From the NCBI GenBank assembly GCA_025054955.1, contig JANWZE010000050.1:1-64000 (forward strand): DNA of 64,000 bases, read 5' to 3'. The notes beneath the pieces are model-generated. The model ran no database searches. It worked only from the letters and a program-made list of their open reading frames with translations, and was not told the origin of the DNA. Positions 8,724 through 17,247 of the stretch are shown here, in pieces. The DNA is from Blastocatellia bacterium (lineage in GTDB: Bacteria > Acidobacteriota > Blastocatellia > HR10 > J050). Every line of letters starts with the position of its first letter. The first letter of the stretch is position 1. Both the position numbers and the translations under genes were made by a program.

Positions 8724-9077
8724 ATGGTTGCGTCAGATCGGATTGGTCATGCTCTCACGGGACTGACGCTCACAGGCGTCGAAGAGGCCGTGCGGGCATT
8801 GAACGAGCGCCGTGTACAACGCCTGGTCGTATGCGGCAAACTGCACCCTCCTATCGGCTGGCAATGTCAGGGTTGCTTGGCTGTCTATTTCACCCGTCAG
8901 AAACAGTGTCAGTATTGTCGGTCCACCAATATCCGCCAGGGCGATTTGAAATCTGTCATCATTGCCCGCGCCTATCGCCTGGGCTGCGCCATCGAGATCA
9001 AGAGTCGCTGTCCTGAATTGGAACAGCTTGGTGGAGTTGGCGTGCTGCTTGATGAACGCTGCGCCAACCACGCATGA
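8724..9077 (+). CDS. orphan eRF1 C-terminal-like zinc-ribbon protein
   Basis: A 117-residue protein that looks like only the third (C-terminal) domain of archaeo-eukaryotic release factor 1-like proteins. It starts TGVEEAVRALNERRVQRLVV, has a four-cysteine ribbon (WQCQGC ... QCQYC), then IARAYRLGCAIEIKS and a terminal LGGVGVLLDE, the strand pattern of eRF1 domain 3 as also found in bacterial baeRF proteins. The usual N-terminal and GGQ-containing parts are absent. AGGAGGTGA lies 5 nt before the ATG, so the short form appears to be the genuine product rather than a truncated read-through. Its role is unknown; ribosome or L7Ae-type partner binding is only a guess from the domain. Confidence 0.65.
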   Translation: MVASDRIGHALTGLTLTGVEEAVRALNERRVQRLVVCGKLHPPIGWQCQGCLAVYFTRQKQCQYCRSTNIRQGDLKSVIIARAYRLGCAIEIKSRCPELEQLGGVGVLLDERCANHA

Positions 9078-9387
9078 GGCTGAAGCGATGCTCATTGAGA
9101 ATCGTTCGTGTGCTCCCTGAAAGCCCGTGGGGGGATAAGCATATTGGAGGCGGATGAGGCCAATTCGGGCGAGCAGCAGCGGATGCTCCATGAGCGCATC
9201 CGCGTTGTTCTCTCGAATTGGCATCATCCGCATTCTTGTTTCGGAGGAATCACCCACGTGTTTTGAGCACACCACGAGGGGAGTCAGGAGCCAGGAGTCA
9301 GGGGGCAGCAATCAGAAGGGACTCGCTCCCATCCAACGGCACGCCACGAATGATGAAAATGGTTATTTGCAGAGGAGCATGCGTTTT

Positions 9388-9487
9388 GGAGTGCGGCGGC
9401 AAGCCCGCAGGGCGCGACGCCGCTTTGGCGTGGTACGGAGTGTCAGGACAGAAAGCGCCGTCGCGCTTCGCTCTGCCGGCGCACTCC
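9388..9487. repeat. 100-bp imperfect palindrome
   Basis: The left arm begins GGAGTGCGGCGGCAAG and runs to GCGACGCCGCTTT. The right arm, read on the other strand, begins GGAGTGCGCCGGCAGAG and runs to GCGACGGCGCTTT. The two arms of about 38 bp pair with a few mismatches around a central spacer. This looks like a non-coding palindromic repeat of the REP/MITE kind. Confidence 0.75.
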
Positions 9488-9634
9488 AAGATAAAGTCAG
9501 GAATCGGCCATGAGCTCCGCGCCTTCCACGAAGGATGAAAATGGTTGTTTTCAGAGTAGGGAGGGGTCAGCCACAGGTTGCACCGATTGTCACCGAGAGA
9601 ACCATCGGTGTGAAGCTGTGAAATCTGTGGCTAT

Positions 9635-9798
9635 TTTCAGAGGAGTTGTTCATGTCGTGCGGGACGACGCCCAGAAACGATGAAAAACGCCACAGGTGTG
9701 GACGCCTGTGCCACTTTTTCAGAGGAGTTGTTCATGTCGTCCGGGACGACGCGCAGAAACGATGAAAAACACAGGCGGGAACGCCTGTGCTTTTCAAG
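9635..9798. repeat. two tandem 82-bp repeat units
   Basis: The segment AGAGGAGTTGTTCATGTCGT recurs at 9639 and 9721, an 82-base period. Each unit ends in a small palindrome with CACAGG and CCTGTG arms. The next, partial unit ends in AAGAGGAGTC and leads directly into the pirin start codon, so the array acts as the 5' leader of that gene. Confidence 0.8.
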
Positions 9799-9809
9799 AG
9801 GAGTCAAAC

Positions 9810-10508
9810 ATGATTACACGACGAGCAAGCCACGAACGGGGACATACGCAGTTATCTTGGCTGGACAGCCGCCACACGTTTTCTTTTGATCGCTACTGGG
9901 ACCCGCGCTACATGGGCTTTCGCGCGCTGCGGGTTCTCAACGAAGACTGGATACAACCCGGCCAGGGCTTTGGCATGCATCCGCACAGCGATATGGAGAT
10001 CATTACCTATGTGCTCGATGGCGCATTGGAACATCGAGATAGTTTAGGCACCGGCTCGGTCATCTATCCGGGCGACGGGCAGCGAATGACGGCAGGCGCG
10101 GGGATTCGGCATAGTGAATACAACCACTCGCAGACGGAGCCAGTGCATCTGCTGCAGATTTGGATTCTGCCGCAACAACGAGGGCTGGAACCCGGTTATG
10201 AGCAAAAGCAATTTCCTATGGAGAGCAAGCGCCAGCGTTGGTGTTTGATGGCCTCCGAAGACGGCCGTGATGGCTCGGTGACTGTCCATCAGGATGTCCG
10301 TCTCTTTGTTACGATCCTGGAGCCGGGGCAGCAGTTGGATTACTCGCTCGATTCCAATCGGCACGCCTGGTTGCAAGTGGCGCGCGGCGCCGTGACGCTC
10401 AATGGCATGGCGCTCGATCAAGGTGATGGCGCCGCCATCAGCGACGAACGCTGGCTTGAACTGAAGGCAACCCAGCCAGCCGAGTTATTGTTGTTTGATT
10501 TGGCGTAA
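9810..10508 (+). CDS. pirin family bicupin (YhhW-like)
   Basis: A 232-residue bicupin of the pirin family. The N-terminal cupin has HTFSFDRYWDPRYMGFRALRV, then FGMHPHSDMEIITYVLDGALEHRDSLG with the His/Glu metal ligands, followed by GIRHSEYNHS. The C-terminal half contains the second barrel. Family members have quercetinase activity or unknown redox-related roles; the substrate is not evident here. I chose the ATG at 9810 because AAGAGGAGTC stands 5 nt upstream. An upstream in-frame ATG at 9696 lies inside the tandem repeat and is rejected. The gene appears monocistronic. Confidence 0.88.
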   Translation: MITRRASHERGHTQLSWLDSRHTFSFDRYWDPRYMGFRALRVLNEDWIQPGQGFGMHPHSDMEIITYVLDGALEHRDSLGTGSVIYPGDGQRMTAGAGIRHSEYNHSQTEPVHLLQIWILPQQRGLEPGYEQKQFPMESKRQRWCLMASEDGRDGSVTVHQDVRLFVTILEPGQQLDYSLDSNRHAWLQVARGAVTLNGMALDQGDGAAISDERWLELKATQPAELLLFDLA

Positions 10509-10708
10509 AGGCTGGCCGTGTTTGCTTCAACCATCCTGCCGATGCCTCTGTTCTAGCTTCTCTCTGTGCTGAGACCATTAGTATTTACACATCCTCTGAC
10601 CGCCTTGCCAAAAGGTAAGCACAGATTCACTGAGGAACAGATTTTCAATTGGTCGGTGAATCTGTGCTTGTTTTTCATCGTGTCTCCCGCGTCGTCCCGG
10701 GCACCATA

Positions 10709-10840
10709 GTAACGTGATAAAAGTTCGTGTCGTTTTTGGAGTGCTGCGACGTTTCGCAGCTTTGGCCGGAAAGCGGTGACATGTCACCGCACTCCGAAAC
10801 GTCCCGTACCACCAAAATGTCCCAGAGCTTTTGTCCACTG
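10709..10840 (+). repeat. MITE-like palindromic element, copy B
   Basis: The element begins GTAACGTGATAAAAGTTC and ends AGCTTTTGTCCACTG, with the two internal hairpins (GCTGCGAC region and GCGGTGAC region). It is flanked by CATA on the left and CTATG on the right. It is more diverged at its right terminus than copies C and D. Confidence 0.85.
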
Positions 10841-10871
10841 GCTATGAACAACTCCGCGCAATTGTTATTAC

Positions 10872-10901
10872 TTGGACGGTAGCATGGGCGTGTTGTAAAA
10901 T
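10872..10901 (+). promoter_or_regulatory. putative sigma70-type promoter
   Basis: TTGGAC at 10872-10877 and TAAAAT at 10896-10901 are separated by 18 bases, directly downstream of MITE copy B and about 170 bp upstream of the peptidoglycan-binding protein gene. Identified by eye only. Confidence 0.4.
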
Positions 10902-11069
10902 GCAGGCTCTGTGATTTGCCTTGTCCTTGAGGATTTGCTTTCGATGTTGTGCTTAACGTCAATCGGAGGTAGTGATGGTGGAACGTTGGTCAGATGGGGA
11001 GTTGCCTGGCAATAGACGGCGGGCACACCTGCCTTCACTACCGATCTCTACTTTGCGGAGGGAGGAATC

Positions 11070-11645
11070 ATGATGACATCACGACGGAGAATAATGGTAT
11101 TGACGCTCATGCTGGCGTTGATCGCGGGACTGCTCAATATCGTGACAACGGTGGACGCCAGGCGACAAAGGCCGGAATTGCAATTGAGTCGTCAAACCGT
11201 GCGCCAGGTTCAACAAGCATTGAAAGATCGAGGCTATTACGACGGCGCCGTTGACGGCATCATGGGAGTGCGGACGCGGCGCGCAATTCAAGCTTTTCAG
11301 CAGGAAAAAGGTCTGTCAGCGACCGGACGCATTGATGAGCAGACGTTGAAAAAGTTAGGTATCCCCCTGAAAGAAGAAACGACACGTTCAGGAGCAGGTG
11401 CCAGCATCGGCGGCGGTATCAAGAAAGGGGCTGTTACCGCGGCGACGTCCACCGCCAAAGCCTCTACCAAGGCCGCCAAGGCATCGGCTGACGCTGGAAC
11501 TGTCGCCGCCACAACGACGGCTGATGCAGCAACGACAGCCGGACGAGCCACCGCAGAAGGCGGCAAAAAGGCCGGCATGGCAGTGAAACGCTTTTTCACC
11601 GGCGGCGACGGGAACAACAAGAAGAAACGAGCGTCCCGCAACTGA
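11070..11645 (+). CDS. exported peptidoglycan-binding domain protein
   Basis: A 191-residue protein with an N-terminal signal/anchor segment (residues about 8-25). A PG_binding_1 domain follows at about 43-95: QTVRQVQQALKDRGYYDGAVDGIMGVRTRRAIQAFQQ has the family's repeat of hydrophobics and the YDG..DG..G turn. The remainder is an Ala/Thr/Lys-rich low-complexity tail (about 110-190) ending in basic residues, probably disordered. A role in cell-wall association is inferred. GGGAGGAATC precedes the ATG at 11070 (a second ATG follows at once). No catalytic domain is present. Confidence 0.82.
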   Translation: MMTSRRRIMVLTLMLALIAGLLNIVTTVDARRQRPELQLSRQTVRQVQQALKDRGYYDGAVDGIMGVRTRRAIQAFQQEKGLSATGRIDEQTLKKLGIPLKEETTRSGAGASIGGGIKKGAVTAATSTAKASTKAAKASADAGTVAATTTADAATTAGRATAEGGKKAGMAVKRFFTGGDGNNKKKRASRN

Positions 11646-12044
11646 TCTCATGACCTGCGTAAGAAGTTGCTTTGACCACGAATCACGATAGTGGCGTCCC
11701 TTTCCCTTGTTTGCAGATGATGAGCTTTTTGCGAGGCAGCAGCAGGTCGTTTGGCAATACCTTTGCCTTGTGTGTAGATGATGAGGTGTTGTGCGAGGCA
11801 TCCCTTGTGGCTGATTGCGTGCGAGAATGGAGCACAAGCAGGAATGGCTGTGCCACCATTTCACAGGAATCGCTCCTATGCAACAGCACGCCACGAAGAA
11901 TCAGAATAGACCACAGGCAGGAATGCCTGTGCCATATTCTCAAGGGAGCGGAGAGAGCCAGATTCACCAACGGATGATCGCCGTTGATCCACTGAGTCCG
12001 TGTCATTGGCGTCTCATTCGTAATTTCTGAAAAAGGAGTGTCCG
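11646..12044. other. repeat-rich intergenic region
   Basis: 399 bases without a gene. Two diverged direct repeats of about 42 bp lie at 11704-11745 and 11764-11806 (shared core AGATGATGAG and TGCGAGGCA). Two copies of the CACAGGC..GCCTGTG-type intergenic repeat follow at about 11820-11875 and 11890-11955. The second closely resembles the sequence inserted in the broken toxin-antitoxin gene at 39178-39235. Confidence 0.6.
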
Positions 12045-12899
12045 ATGTGTCGGTTCGTCGTGTATAAAGGTCCGCGCTTACTGATGGCCGATTTACTGAC
12101 ACGGCCCAATCACTCGCTGATTAAACAGAGCTATCAGGCTGTTGAGCGAACAGAGCCGCTCAATGGAGACGGCTTTGGAGTTGGCTGGTATTCGCCGGAG
12201 ATTGATCCGATTCCCTGTGTGTGGACCAGCACAACGCCAGCATGGAACAATCGCAATCTGCGGCGTCTGGCTGAGAAAATCATGTCGCCGTGCATGTTCG
12301 CTCATGTGCGCGCGGCTTCGCCGGGCATGCTCGTGAGCGAGGTGAACTGCCATCCGTTCCAGCACGACCGGTTCCTGTGGATGCACAACGGCATGATCCC
12401 TGATTTCATCAAGATCAAACGTCGTCTCCGGCAGTCGTTGCGCGACGAGTTTTATCATTTGATTCAGGGGACGACCGACTCGGAGCATGCCTTTGCTGTG
12501 TTTCTCAATCAATTGGCCGATCGTCGCGCTGATGGAGGGCCTCAGCATTTACAGCAGGCCATGCTGGCAACGATTGAGCAATTGAATCTCTGGACACGCG
12601 AGGCCGGCATCCATCAACCCGCGTATTACAACTTCGCCGTGACTGATGGCGAGACGGTCATCGCGACGCGCTACGTGAGCGACCCTGCCGAGGAGCCGGC
12701 CTCGCTCTATTATTCGCACGGCGCTAAATTCATCTGCCACGATGGGTATTGCCACATGGTGGCGGCTGAGTCCCATGAGCATGCCGTCATCATTGCTTCG
12801 GAGCCGCTGACCAACGTGGGAGATGATTGGAAGCGAATTCCTAAAAATCATCTGATTATGGTGAAGCCTGACTTGGAAATTGAGCTCATCGCGATCTGA
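12045..12899 (+). CDS. class II glutamine amidotransferase (EgtC/YafJ-like)
   Basis: A 284-residue N-terminal-nucleophile glutamine amidotransferase. The initiator Met is followed by Cys2 (MCRFVVYKGP), which becomes the nucleophile after Met removal. Other family features are LNGDGFGVGWY, CMFAHVRAASPG, NCHPFQHDRFLWMHNGMI and TTDSEHAF. It would hydrolyse a gamma-glutamyl amide, possibly a small peptide as in EgtC of ergothioneine biosynthesis. No other ergothioneine genes were seen, although a GCS2-type ligase (EgtA fold) lies about 5 kb away. AAAGGAG precedes the ATG. The gene appears monocistronic. Confidence 0.88.
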   Translation: MCRFVVYKGPRLLMADLLTRPNHSLIKQSYQAVERTEPLNGDGFGVGWYSPEIDPIPCVWTSTTPAWNNRNLRRLAEKIMSPCMFAHVRAASPGMLVSEVNCHPFQHDRFLWMHNGMIPDFIKIKRRLRQSLRDEFYHLIQGTTDSEHAFAVFLNQLADRRADGGPQHLQQAMLATIEQLNLWTREAGIHQPAYYNFAVTDGETVIATRYVSDPAEEPASLYYSHGAKFICHDGYCHMVAAESHEHAVIIASEPLTNVGDDWKRIPKNHLIMVKPDLEIELIAI

Positions 12900-13025
12900 C
12901 GCGCGCGCTGAGCAGCAAGACGCTCCTCTGAGCGATATGCTGAAAGATGATCCCGATGACGCCGTCAATCTTCTCATGATTGTTCAATCAGCCTCGGTGA
13001 GCTGACTAAACGCACGACGCGTGAG

Positions 13026-13070
13026 CACGGCGCTGTGACGGTCGAATGCTCGACCGCACGGCGACCCGTG
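13026..13070. other. long intergenic hairpin
   Basis: CACGG + CGCTGTG + (bulged A) + CGGTCGA form the left arm. ATGC is the loop. TCGACCG + CACGGCG + (bulged AC) + CCGTG form the right arm, giving 19 paired positions including one G-T. No clean T-run follows on either side, so it may be a processed terminator of the upstream amidotransferase gene or a structured leader of the downstream PLP enzyme gene. Confidence 0.7.
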
Positions 13071-13172
13071 AAGCGAATTCTTTTGCCAGGTGCTCTGTGT
13101 CTTGACCAATGCAACCGCATGCGGGAGAATCACGCTTACTCGATCAAGCACTCATCACGCTAAGGAGACGAT

Positions 13173-14324
13173 ATGCGATTTACAACCAAACAAATTCACG
13201 CTGGCGTCGAACCCGATCCGGTGACCGGAGCCATCCTCACGCCGATCTATCAATCAACAACCTTTGTGCAAGATTCGGTGGATGCATACATGGCGAAGGG
13301 GTATTCGTACTCACGCGCGGGTAATCCGACGGTGCGAGCGCTTGAAAAAAAGCTGGCTGCCTTAGAGGGCGGCGCCGATGCTGTCTGTTATGCCTCAGGC
13401 ATGGCGGCCATTCAAGCTGTATTGCAGGCATTCGTTAACGCTGGCGATCATGTGATTGTATCCGACGTGGCGTATGGCGGCACCTATCGGTTATGCACGA
13501 GAATCTTTTCGCGCTTTGGCGTGGCGTTCACGTTTGCTGATACGTCGAATCCCGATGATGTGCGACGCAGTTTGCGCGACACGACGCGACTCATTCTGAC
13601 GGAAACGCCTGCCAATCCGACGTTGAAGTTGACCGATATTGTAGCTATCTCGGACATCGCACAAGCGCGGGGCATTCTTCATGCGGTGGACAATACGTTT
13701 CTCACTCCCTACTACCAACGACCTATTGAGTTGGGCGCTGATTTGGTCATTCATAGCACGACCAAGTATCTCGATGGTCACAACGCAACTATCGGCGGGG
13801 CCGTCGTCGCTCGCACAGTTGAGCAGGCTGAGCAGTTGCGGTTCATCCAGAAAGCGACCGGCGTAATCATGTCGCCGCAGGTGGCGTGGTTGACCTTGCA
13901 AGGGTGCAAGACGCTCTCGGTGCGCATGGATCAACAGTCGGAAAATGCGATGAGGATCGCTGAGTTCCTGGAGTCGCATCCGAGCGTGCAACGGGTTTGC
14001 TATCCTGGTTTGGAGTCGTTTCCACAATACGAATTGGCGAAACGCCAGGCAGCCGGCTTCGGCGCGATGATCTGGTTTGAAGTGCATGGTGGCGTGGCCG
14101 CCGGAAAGAAACTGATGGATTCAGTCAGACTCTGGAGTTTGGCCGAGAACCTCGGTTCTGTCGAATCGTTGGTCACGCACCCCGTCACGATGACGCACGC
14201 CGACGTGGATGAAGCCGAACGAAAACGTGTGGGAATTACCGATGGGCTTGTGCGACTTTCTGTTGGCCTGGAAGATGTCCAGGACTTGATCGAAGACTTA
14301 CGGCAAGCGTTGGAGCGTCTGTGA
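13173..14324 (+). CDS. Cys/Met metabolism PLP enzyme (cystathionine gamma-synthase/lyase type)
   Basis: A 383-residue PLP-dependent enzyme of the Cys/Met family. The cofactor lysine is Lys198 in HSTTKYLDGHN. SRAGNPTVRALEKKLAALEG, YASGMAAIQ and the LGSVESLVTHP loop with the C-terminal GLVRLSVGLED are diagnostic. Family members act as cystathionine gamma-synthase, gamma-lyase, beta-lyase or methionine gamma-lyase; residues visible here do not separate them safely, so no symbol is given. AAGGAGACGAT precedes the ATG. A 45-bp hairpin stands about 100 bp upstream. The last 47 bases of the gene are duplicated just after the stop. Confidence 0.88.
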   Translation: MRFTTKQIHAGVEPDPVTGAILTPIYQSTTFVQDSVDAYMAKGYSYSRAGNPTVRALEKKLAALEGGADAVCYASGMAAIQAVLQAFVNAGDHVIVSDVAYGGTYRLCTRIFSRFGVAFTFADTSNPDDVRRSLRDTTRLILTETPANPTLKLTDIVAISDIAQARGILHAVDNTFLTPYYQRPIELGADLVIHSTTKYLDGHNATIGGAVVARTVEQAEQLRFIQKATGVIMSPQVAWLTLQGCKTLSVRMDQQSENAMRIAEFLESHPSVQRVCYPGLESFPQYELAKRQAAGFGAMIWFEVHGGVAAGKKLMDSVRLWSLAENLGSVESLVTHPVTMTHADVDEAERKRVGITDGLVRLSVGLEDVQDLIEDLRQALERL

Positions 14325-14391
14325 TGACAAACCTGAACCCGCAACTTGATCCAAGACTTACGACCGAGCGCTAGAACATTTGTGATGACAA
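14284..14391 (+). repeat. duplicated 3' end of the Cys/Met PLP enzyme gene
   Basis: The last coding bases and stop (14284-14330, ending TGTGATGACAA) are repeated with substitutions and one indel at 14344-14391. The second copy no longer lies in frame with the gene. It looks like an old tandem duplication or a resected homologous copy. Confidence 0.75.
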
Positions 14392-14559
14392 GCTAACCGC
14401 GCGAAGGACTCAAGCGATGGCACACTGGCGTGTCGCTATGCCCTCTCTGTCATCCATGACTTAGATCGGTGTGTGAATGAGTTTACCCTGGGAGCACACG
14501 CTCAGCGTGCATGAGCCCGCAAGATGTAGGGCCCCAGCTAAGAGCAACTCAAAATCGCT

Positions 14560-15051
14560 CTAATAATCCTCGTTGTGTGATGTGGCCGGTCCCTCTGCTG
14601 GCAGTTGAAAGCCGGGGCGTGTTTCTGGGTGTTGGATTTGCCCACCCAGATGAGCTGTCCAGGCCATCATTCCGCCGCCAATGAGCGAGAGAACCAGTGA
14701 GGCCATAACCACCCAACTCGGCACTATTGCGCCGCCGCGCGCGCGAATGACGCCGAACAACGCTACAACCCCGAGGATGGCCACCACAATTGCTGCCGGC
14801 AGGGCAGCCTCTTCGTGTCTTTCAATCAGGTCGTGGGAGATGCCGGGGAGCCGTTCGATAATTTCTTCTGCCGGCTCGCCAGTCAGATACGTGGGGATCA
14901 TGATCAAGGCTACAATCACAAACAACATGAGACTGAGTTTTTTGATCTCTTCGCTCTTTTTGAGCAAGCCAATCGCCAGCACGATCACACTCAGCCAAAG
15001 CCCGATGACAGGAATGTGATTGAGAATCAGATGTGCATGCGCTGAATTCAC
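14560..15051 (-). CDS. four-helix membrane protein (DUF2231-like)
   Basis: A 163-residue membrane protein with four hydrophobic segments at about residues 10-28, 38-55, 84-103 and 112-133. The start NSAHAHLILNHIPVIG resembles small DUF2231-like membrane proteins; conserved His residues in the first segment (HAHLILNH) and WTAHLGGQIQHPE in the last could bind haem or metal. The start is GTG at 15051, with AAGGAGGTCATC immediately before it, which decides the start. Function unknown. The gene is convergent with the PLP enzyme gene. Confidence 0.7.
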   Translation of the reverse strand: MNSAHAHLILNHIPVIGLWLSVIVLAIGLLKKSEEIKKLSLMLFVIVALIMIPTYLTGEPAEEIIERLPGISHDLIERHEEAALPAAIVVAILGVVALFGVIRARGGAIVPSWVVMASLVLSLIGGGMMAWTAHLGGQIQHPETRPGFQLPAEGPATSHNEDY

Positions 15052-15120
15052 GATGACCTCCTTACGCTGAGATATATCAGAACATCAGTCAAAACGCAGG
15101 TCACGACCTTTGGCCGTGTC

Positions 15121-15486
15121 CTAGTGAAAACACGCTCTCGCATGAGCGGAATGTCCAAACTCCAATCCGACTGCTTCAACCTCGATGATCGTCTCCAGCT
15201 CAGAACCGACTCGACTCATTTCAGCGACGAAATAAACCCGGTCCACTCGTGACTGAGCAGCGTTGGATATTGATCCGACCGGCATGAGCCACAAAACGAC
15301 CAAAGCCGAAAAGAGTCGAACTGAAACACATCGAACCTCTTCGTAGTCGGGCTGCTGCTGCCGAGCCGGAGCGGTATTATGCCGTTCTGCGTAGAGCCGT
15401 TCAAGGGGTTCGGTGATTTTGGATAAAACAAGACAGGCATCTTCCTGATCGGTGGCGTGTGGAATTGGCCAGAAATGCGGTTGCAT
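15121..15486 (-). CDS. possible small exported protein (weak)
   Basis: An open frame of 121 residues from the ATG at 15486. An internal hydrophobic stretch, VRLFSALVVLWLMPVGSISNA at about residues 57-77, looks like a signal peptide. It is followed by a 40-residue polar tail rich in Val and Glu. The hydrophobic segment is too internal for a signal peptide from this start, and no good Shine-Dalgarno or alternative start was found, so this may be a decayed or mis-started gene. It is divergent to the amidohydrolase operon. Confidence 0.25.
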   Translation of the reverse strand: MQPHFWPIPHATDQEDACLVLSKITEPLERLYAERHNTAPARQQQPDYEEVRCVSVRLFSALVVLWLMPVGSISNAAQSRVDRVYFVAEMSRVGSELETIIEVEAVGLEFGHSAHARACFH

Positions 15487-15571
15487 CTCAGGGCCAGTTT
15501 TTGTAAAGTACCCACCGCCGTTTCGCTCGGTAGAAAACCAAAACAGCATTCTCATGCCAAGGAGAAGAGAA

Positions 15572-17236
15572 ATGAGGTGGAAAATACCTTTATCACGACA
15601 TTGGTCTTTTCGATGGCTCGCCGTCGCGCTCGTGTGTGGGAACGCCTTGTATGTTCCATTGCTCGGCGTCTCTTCAGACGGGCCACTGGTATATGCCATC
15701 AAAGACGCGCGGATCGTCACTGTGACCGGCGGTACGTTAGCCAAGGGCACGGTTCTGATCCGCGATGGTCTCATCGAATCGGTTGGCGAGCGCGTGCAGA
15801 TTCCCCCGGATGCGCGTGTACTTGAGGGTGCAGGCTTAACCGTCTATCCGGGATTGATTGATGCTCACGCTGAGATCGCTCTGGAACAGCCGCAGCAAGC
15901 GGGACAACGACAAACACGCCCCGGCAGCGGCCAGCCTTCACCGCCTCCTTCACTCGAAAACAAGATGAGCCCCGATAAACTGGCAGCCGACCAACTCAAA
16001 GTTGATGAGGCAACGTTTGAAAAGTATCGCAATGCCGGTATCACCACGGCCTTAACAATTCCGCGTCGCGGCATTTTCATTGGCCAAAGCGCGCTGATCA
16101 ATCTGGCCGGAGAGAAAGCGGCGCAGCTGGTTGTGCAATCGCCGGTGGCATTGCACATTGGCTTAGAAAGCACCGGCGGATTCCGTGAGTACCCCAGTTC
16201 ATTGATGGGCGTGATTTCATATATTCGTCAGACGCTCTACGATGCACAGCATTACCAGCTCGAGCGCCAACGCTATCAAGCCACCAGACGCGGCATGCGG
16301 CGCCCTGAAATGAACAATGCCCTCGAAGCGTTGCAACCGGTGATTGCCGGACGTCTGCCTGTTGTCATGGTGGCTCAGGAGGCGAAAGAGATTCACCGAG
16401 CCATTGAGTTGGCGGAGGAATTCAAGCTCAAATGCATCATCTCCGGCGCAACGGAGAGCGCGCAGGTGGCCGAATTGTTACGTGCCAAGCAAATTCCTGT
16501 GCTCCTGAGCTTGAACTTTCCGACTGAGCCGAGAGACGCTGACCCCGAAGCTGACACGCCGGTGCGCGTGCTCAGGCAACGGGCCGAAGCGCCGAAAGCC
16601 GCCGCTATGCTCCAACGCGCCGGCGTCAAATTTGCCTTCACTTCGGGGTTTATGAGTGATCCAAAAGATTTCATCAAGAATGCCGCCAAAGCGGTCAAAG
16701 CAGGATTGGCTGAAGCCGATGCACTGAAGGCGCTCACCATCAATGCGGCAGAAATTTTCGGCGTGGCCGAGCAACTGGGTAGCATTGAAGCCGGCAAAAT
16801 TGCCAACCTGCTGGTGACCGACGGCGACCTGTTCAATGAGAAGGCAACCATCAAATACGTCTTCATTGACGGTCGTCAATTTGAGATCAAGAAAGAGCCG
16901 TCCAGAGCGACGCCTGCGGGCGAGCAGCCGCCGGTGGACGCCACTGGTATGTGGAACCTCACGGTTGAAACGCCACAGGGAGCCGTGCAAGTCACGGCCA
17001 ACGTGCAGCAGTCCGGGACGACCCTTGGCGGCACGATTTCCAGCCTCTTTGGCGAAGCGAGCATTTCCAGTGGTTCGATCCGCGGCCGGACAGTTCAGTT
17101 CGCTGCTTCTATCAACATCGGTGGACAGCCCACCAAAGTCGAATTTGATGGCACCATTCAAGGTGATTCCATCAACGGGACGGTATCCGTATCAGGACAG
17201 GGATCGTTTCCTTTCTCAGGAACGCGACCCAAATAA
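15572..17236 (+). CDS. exported amidohydrolase-like protein, degenerate metal site
   Basis: A 554-residue protein with an N-terminal signal segment (about residues 8-30), an amidohydrolase composite domain (imidazolonepropionase/dihydroorotase-like), and a C-terminal beta-rich domain of about 95 residues starting [12 protein letters not shown]. The usual HxH metal motif after strand 1 reads DAHAEI, so the second His is lost. The later HAH and QH ligands of the neighbouring paralogue are also absent ([18 protein letters not shown]). It may therefore be a non-catalytic partner. AAGGAGAAGAGAA precedes the ATG at 15572. First gene of a three-gene operon. Confidence 0.85.
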   Translation: MRWKIPLSRHWSFRWLAVALVCGNALYVPLLGVSSDGPLVYAIKDARIVTVTGGTLAKGTVLIRDGLIESVGERVQIPPDARVLEGAGLTVYPGLIDAHAEIALEQPQQAGQRQTRPGSGQPSPPPSLENKMSPDKLAADQLKVDEATFEKYRNAGITTALTIPRRGIFIGQSALINLAGEKAAQLVVQSPVALHIGLESTGGFREYPSSLMGVISYIRQTLYDAQHYQLERQRYQATRRGMRRPEMNNALEALQPVIAGRLPVVMVAQEAKEIHRAIELAEEFKLKCIISGATESAQVAELLRAKQIPVLLSLNFPTEPRDADPEADTPVRVLRQRAEAPKAAAMLQRAGVKFAFTSGFMSDPKDFIKNAAKAVKAGLAEADALKALTINAAEIFGVAEQLGSIEAGKIANLLVTDGDLFNEKATIKYVFIDGRQFEIKKEPSRATPAGEQPPVDATGMWNLTVETPQGAVQVTANVQQSGTTLGGTISSLFGEASISSGSIRGRTVQFAASINIGGQPTKVEFDGTIQGDSINGTVSVSGQGSFPFSGTRPK

Positions 17237-17247
17237 GGAAGGTGACT

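Larger units (their letters stand above)
9078..9809. other. repeat-rich intergenic region
   Basis: 732 bases without a supported gene. It contains a 100-bp imperfect palindrome (9388-9487), several copies of a short intergenic repeat with the core CACAGGCG..CGCCTGTG (best seen at 9698-9713 and 9771-9790), and two tandem 82-bp units (about 9635-9798). The end of the last unit supplies the ribosome binding site of the pirin gene. Confidence 0.7.
10509..11069. other. intergenic region with MITE copy B and a promoter
   Basis: 561 bases without a gene. It holds copy B of the MITE-like palindrome (10709-10840) and a promoter-like pair at 10872-10901 just after it. The first 200 bases show no clear feature. 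Confidence 0.6.

Noticed and set aside
9218-9538. Possible small proteins on both strands
   Set aside because: The frames run through a palindrome and intergenic repeat units; no start signal or conserved pattern.
10578-10962. Minus-strand frames of 86 and 95 codons
   Set aside because: They are translations of MITE copy B; the same peptide pieces occur with copy A, which reflects the repeat and not a gene.
13000-13172. SAM riboswitch before the Cys/Met enzyme gene
   Set aside because: The single long hairpin does not show the multi-helix junction of known SAM or SAH riboswitches; kept only as a hairpin.
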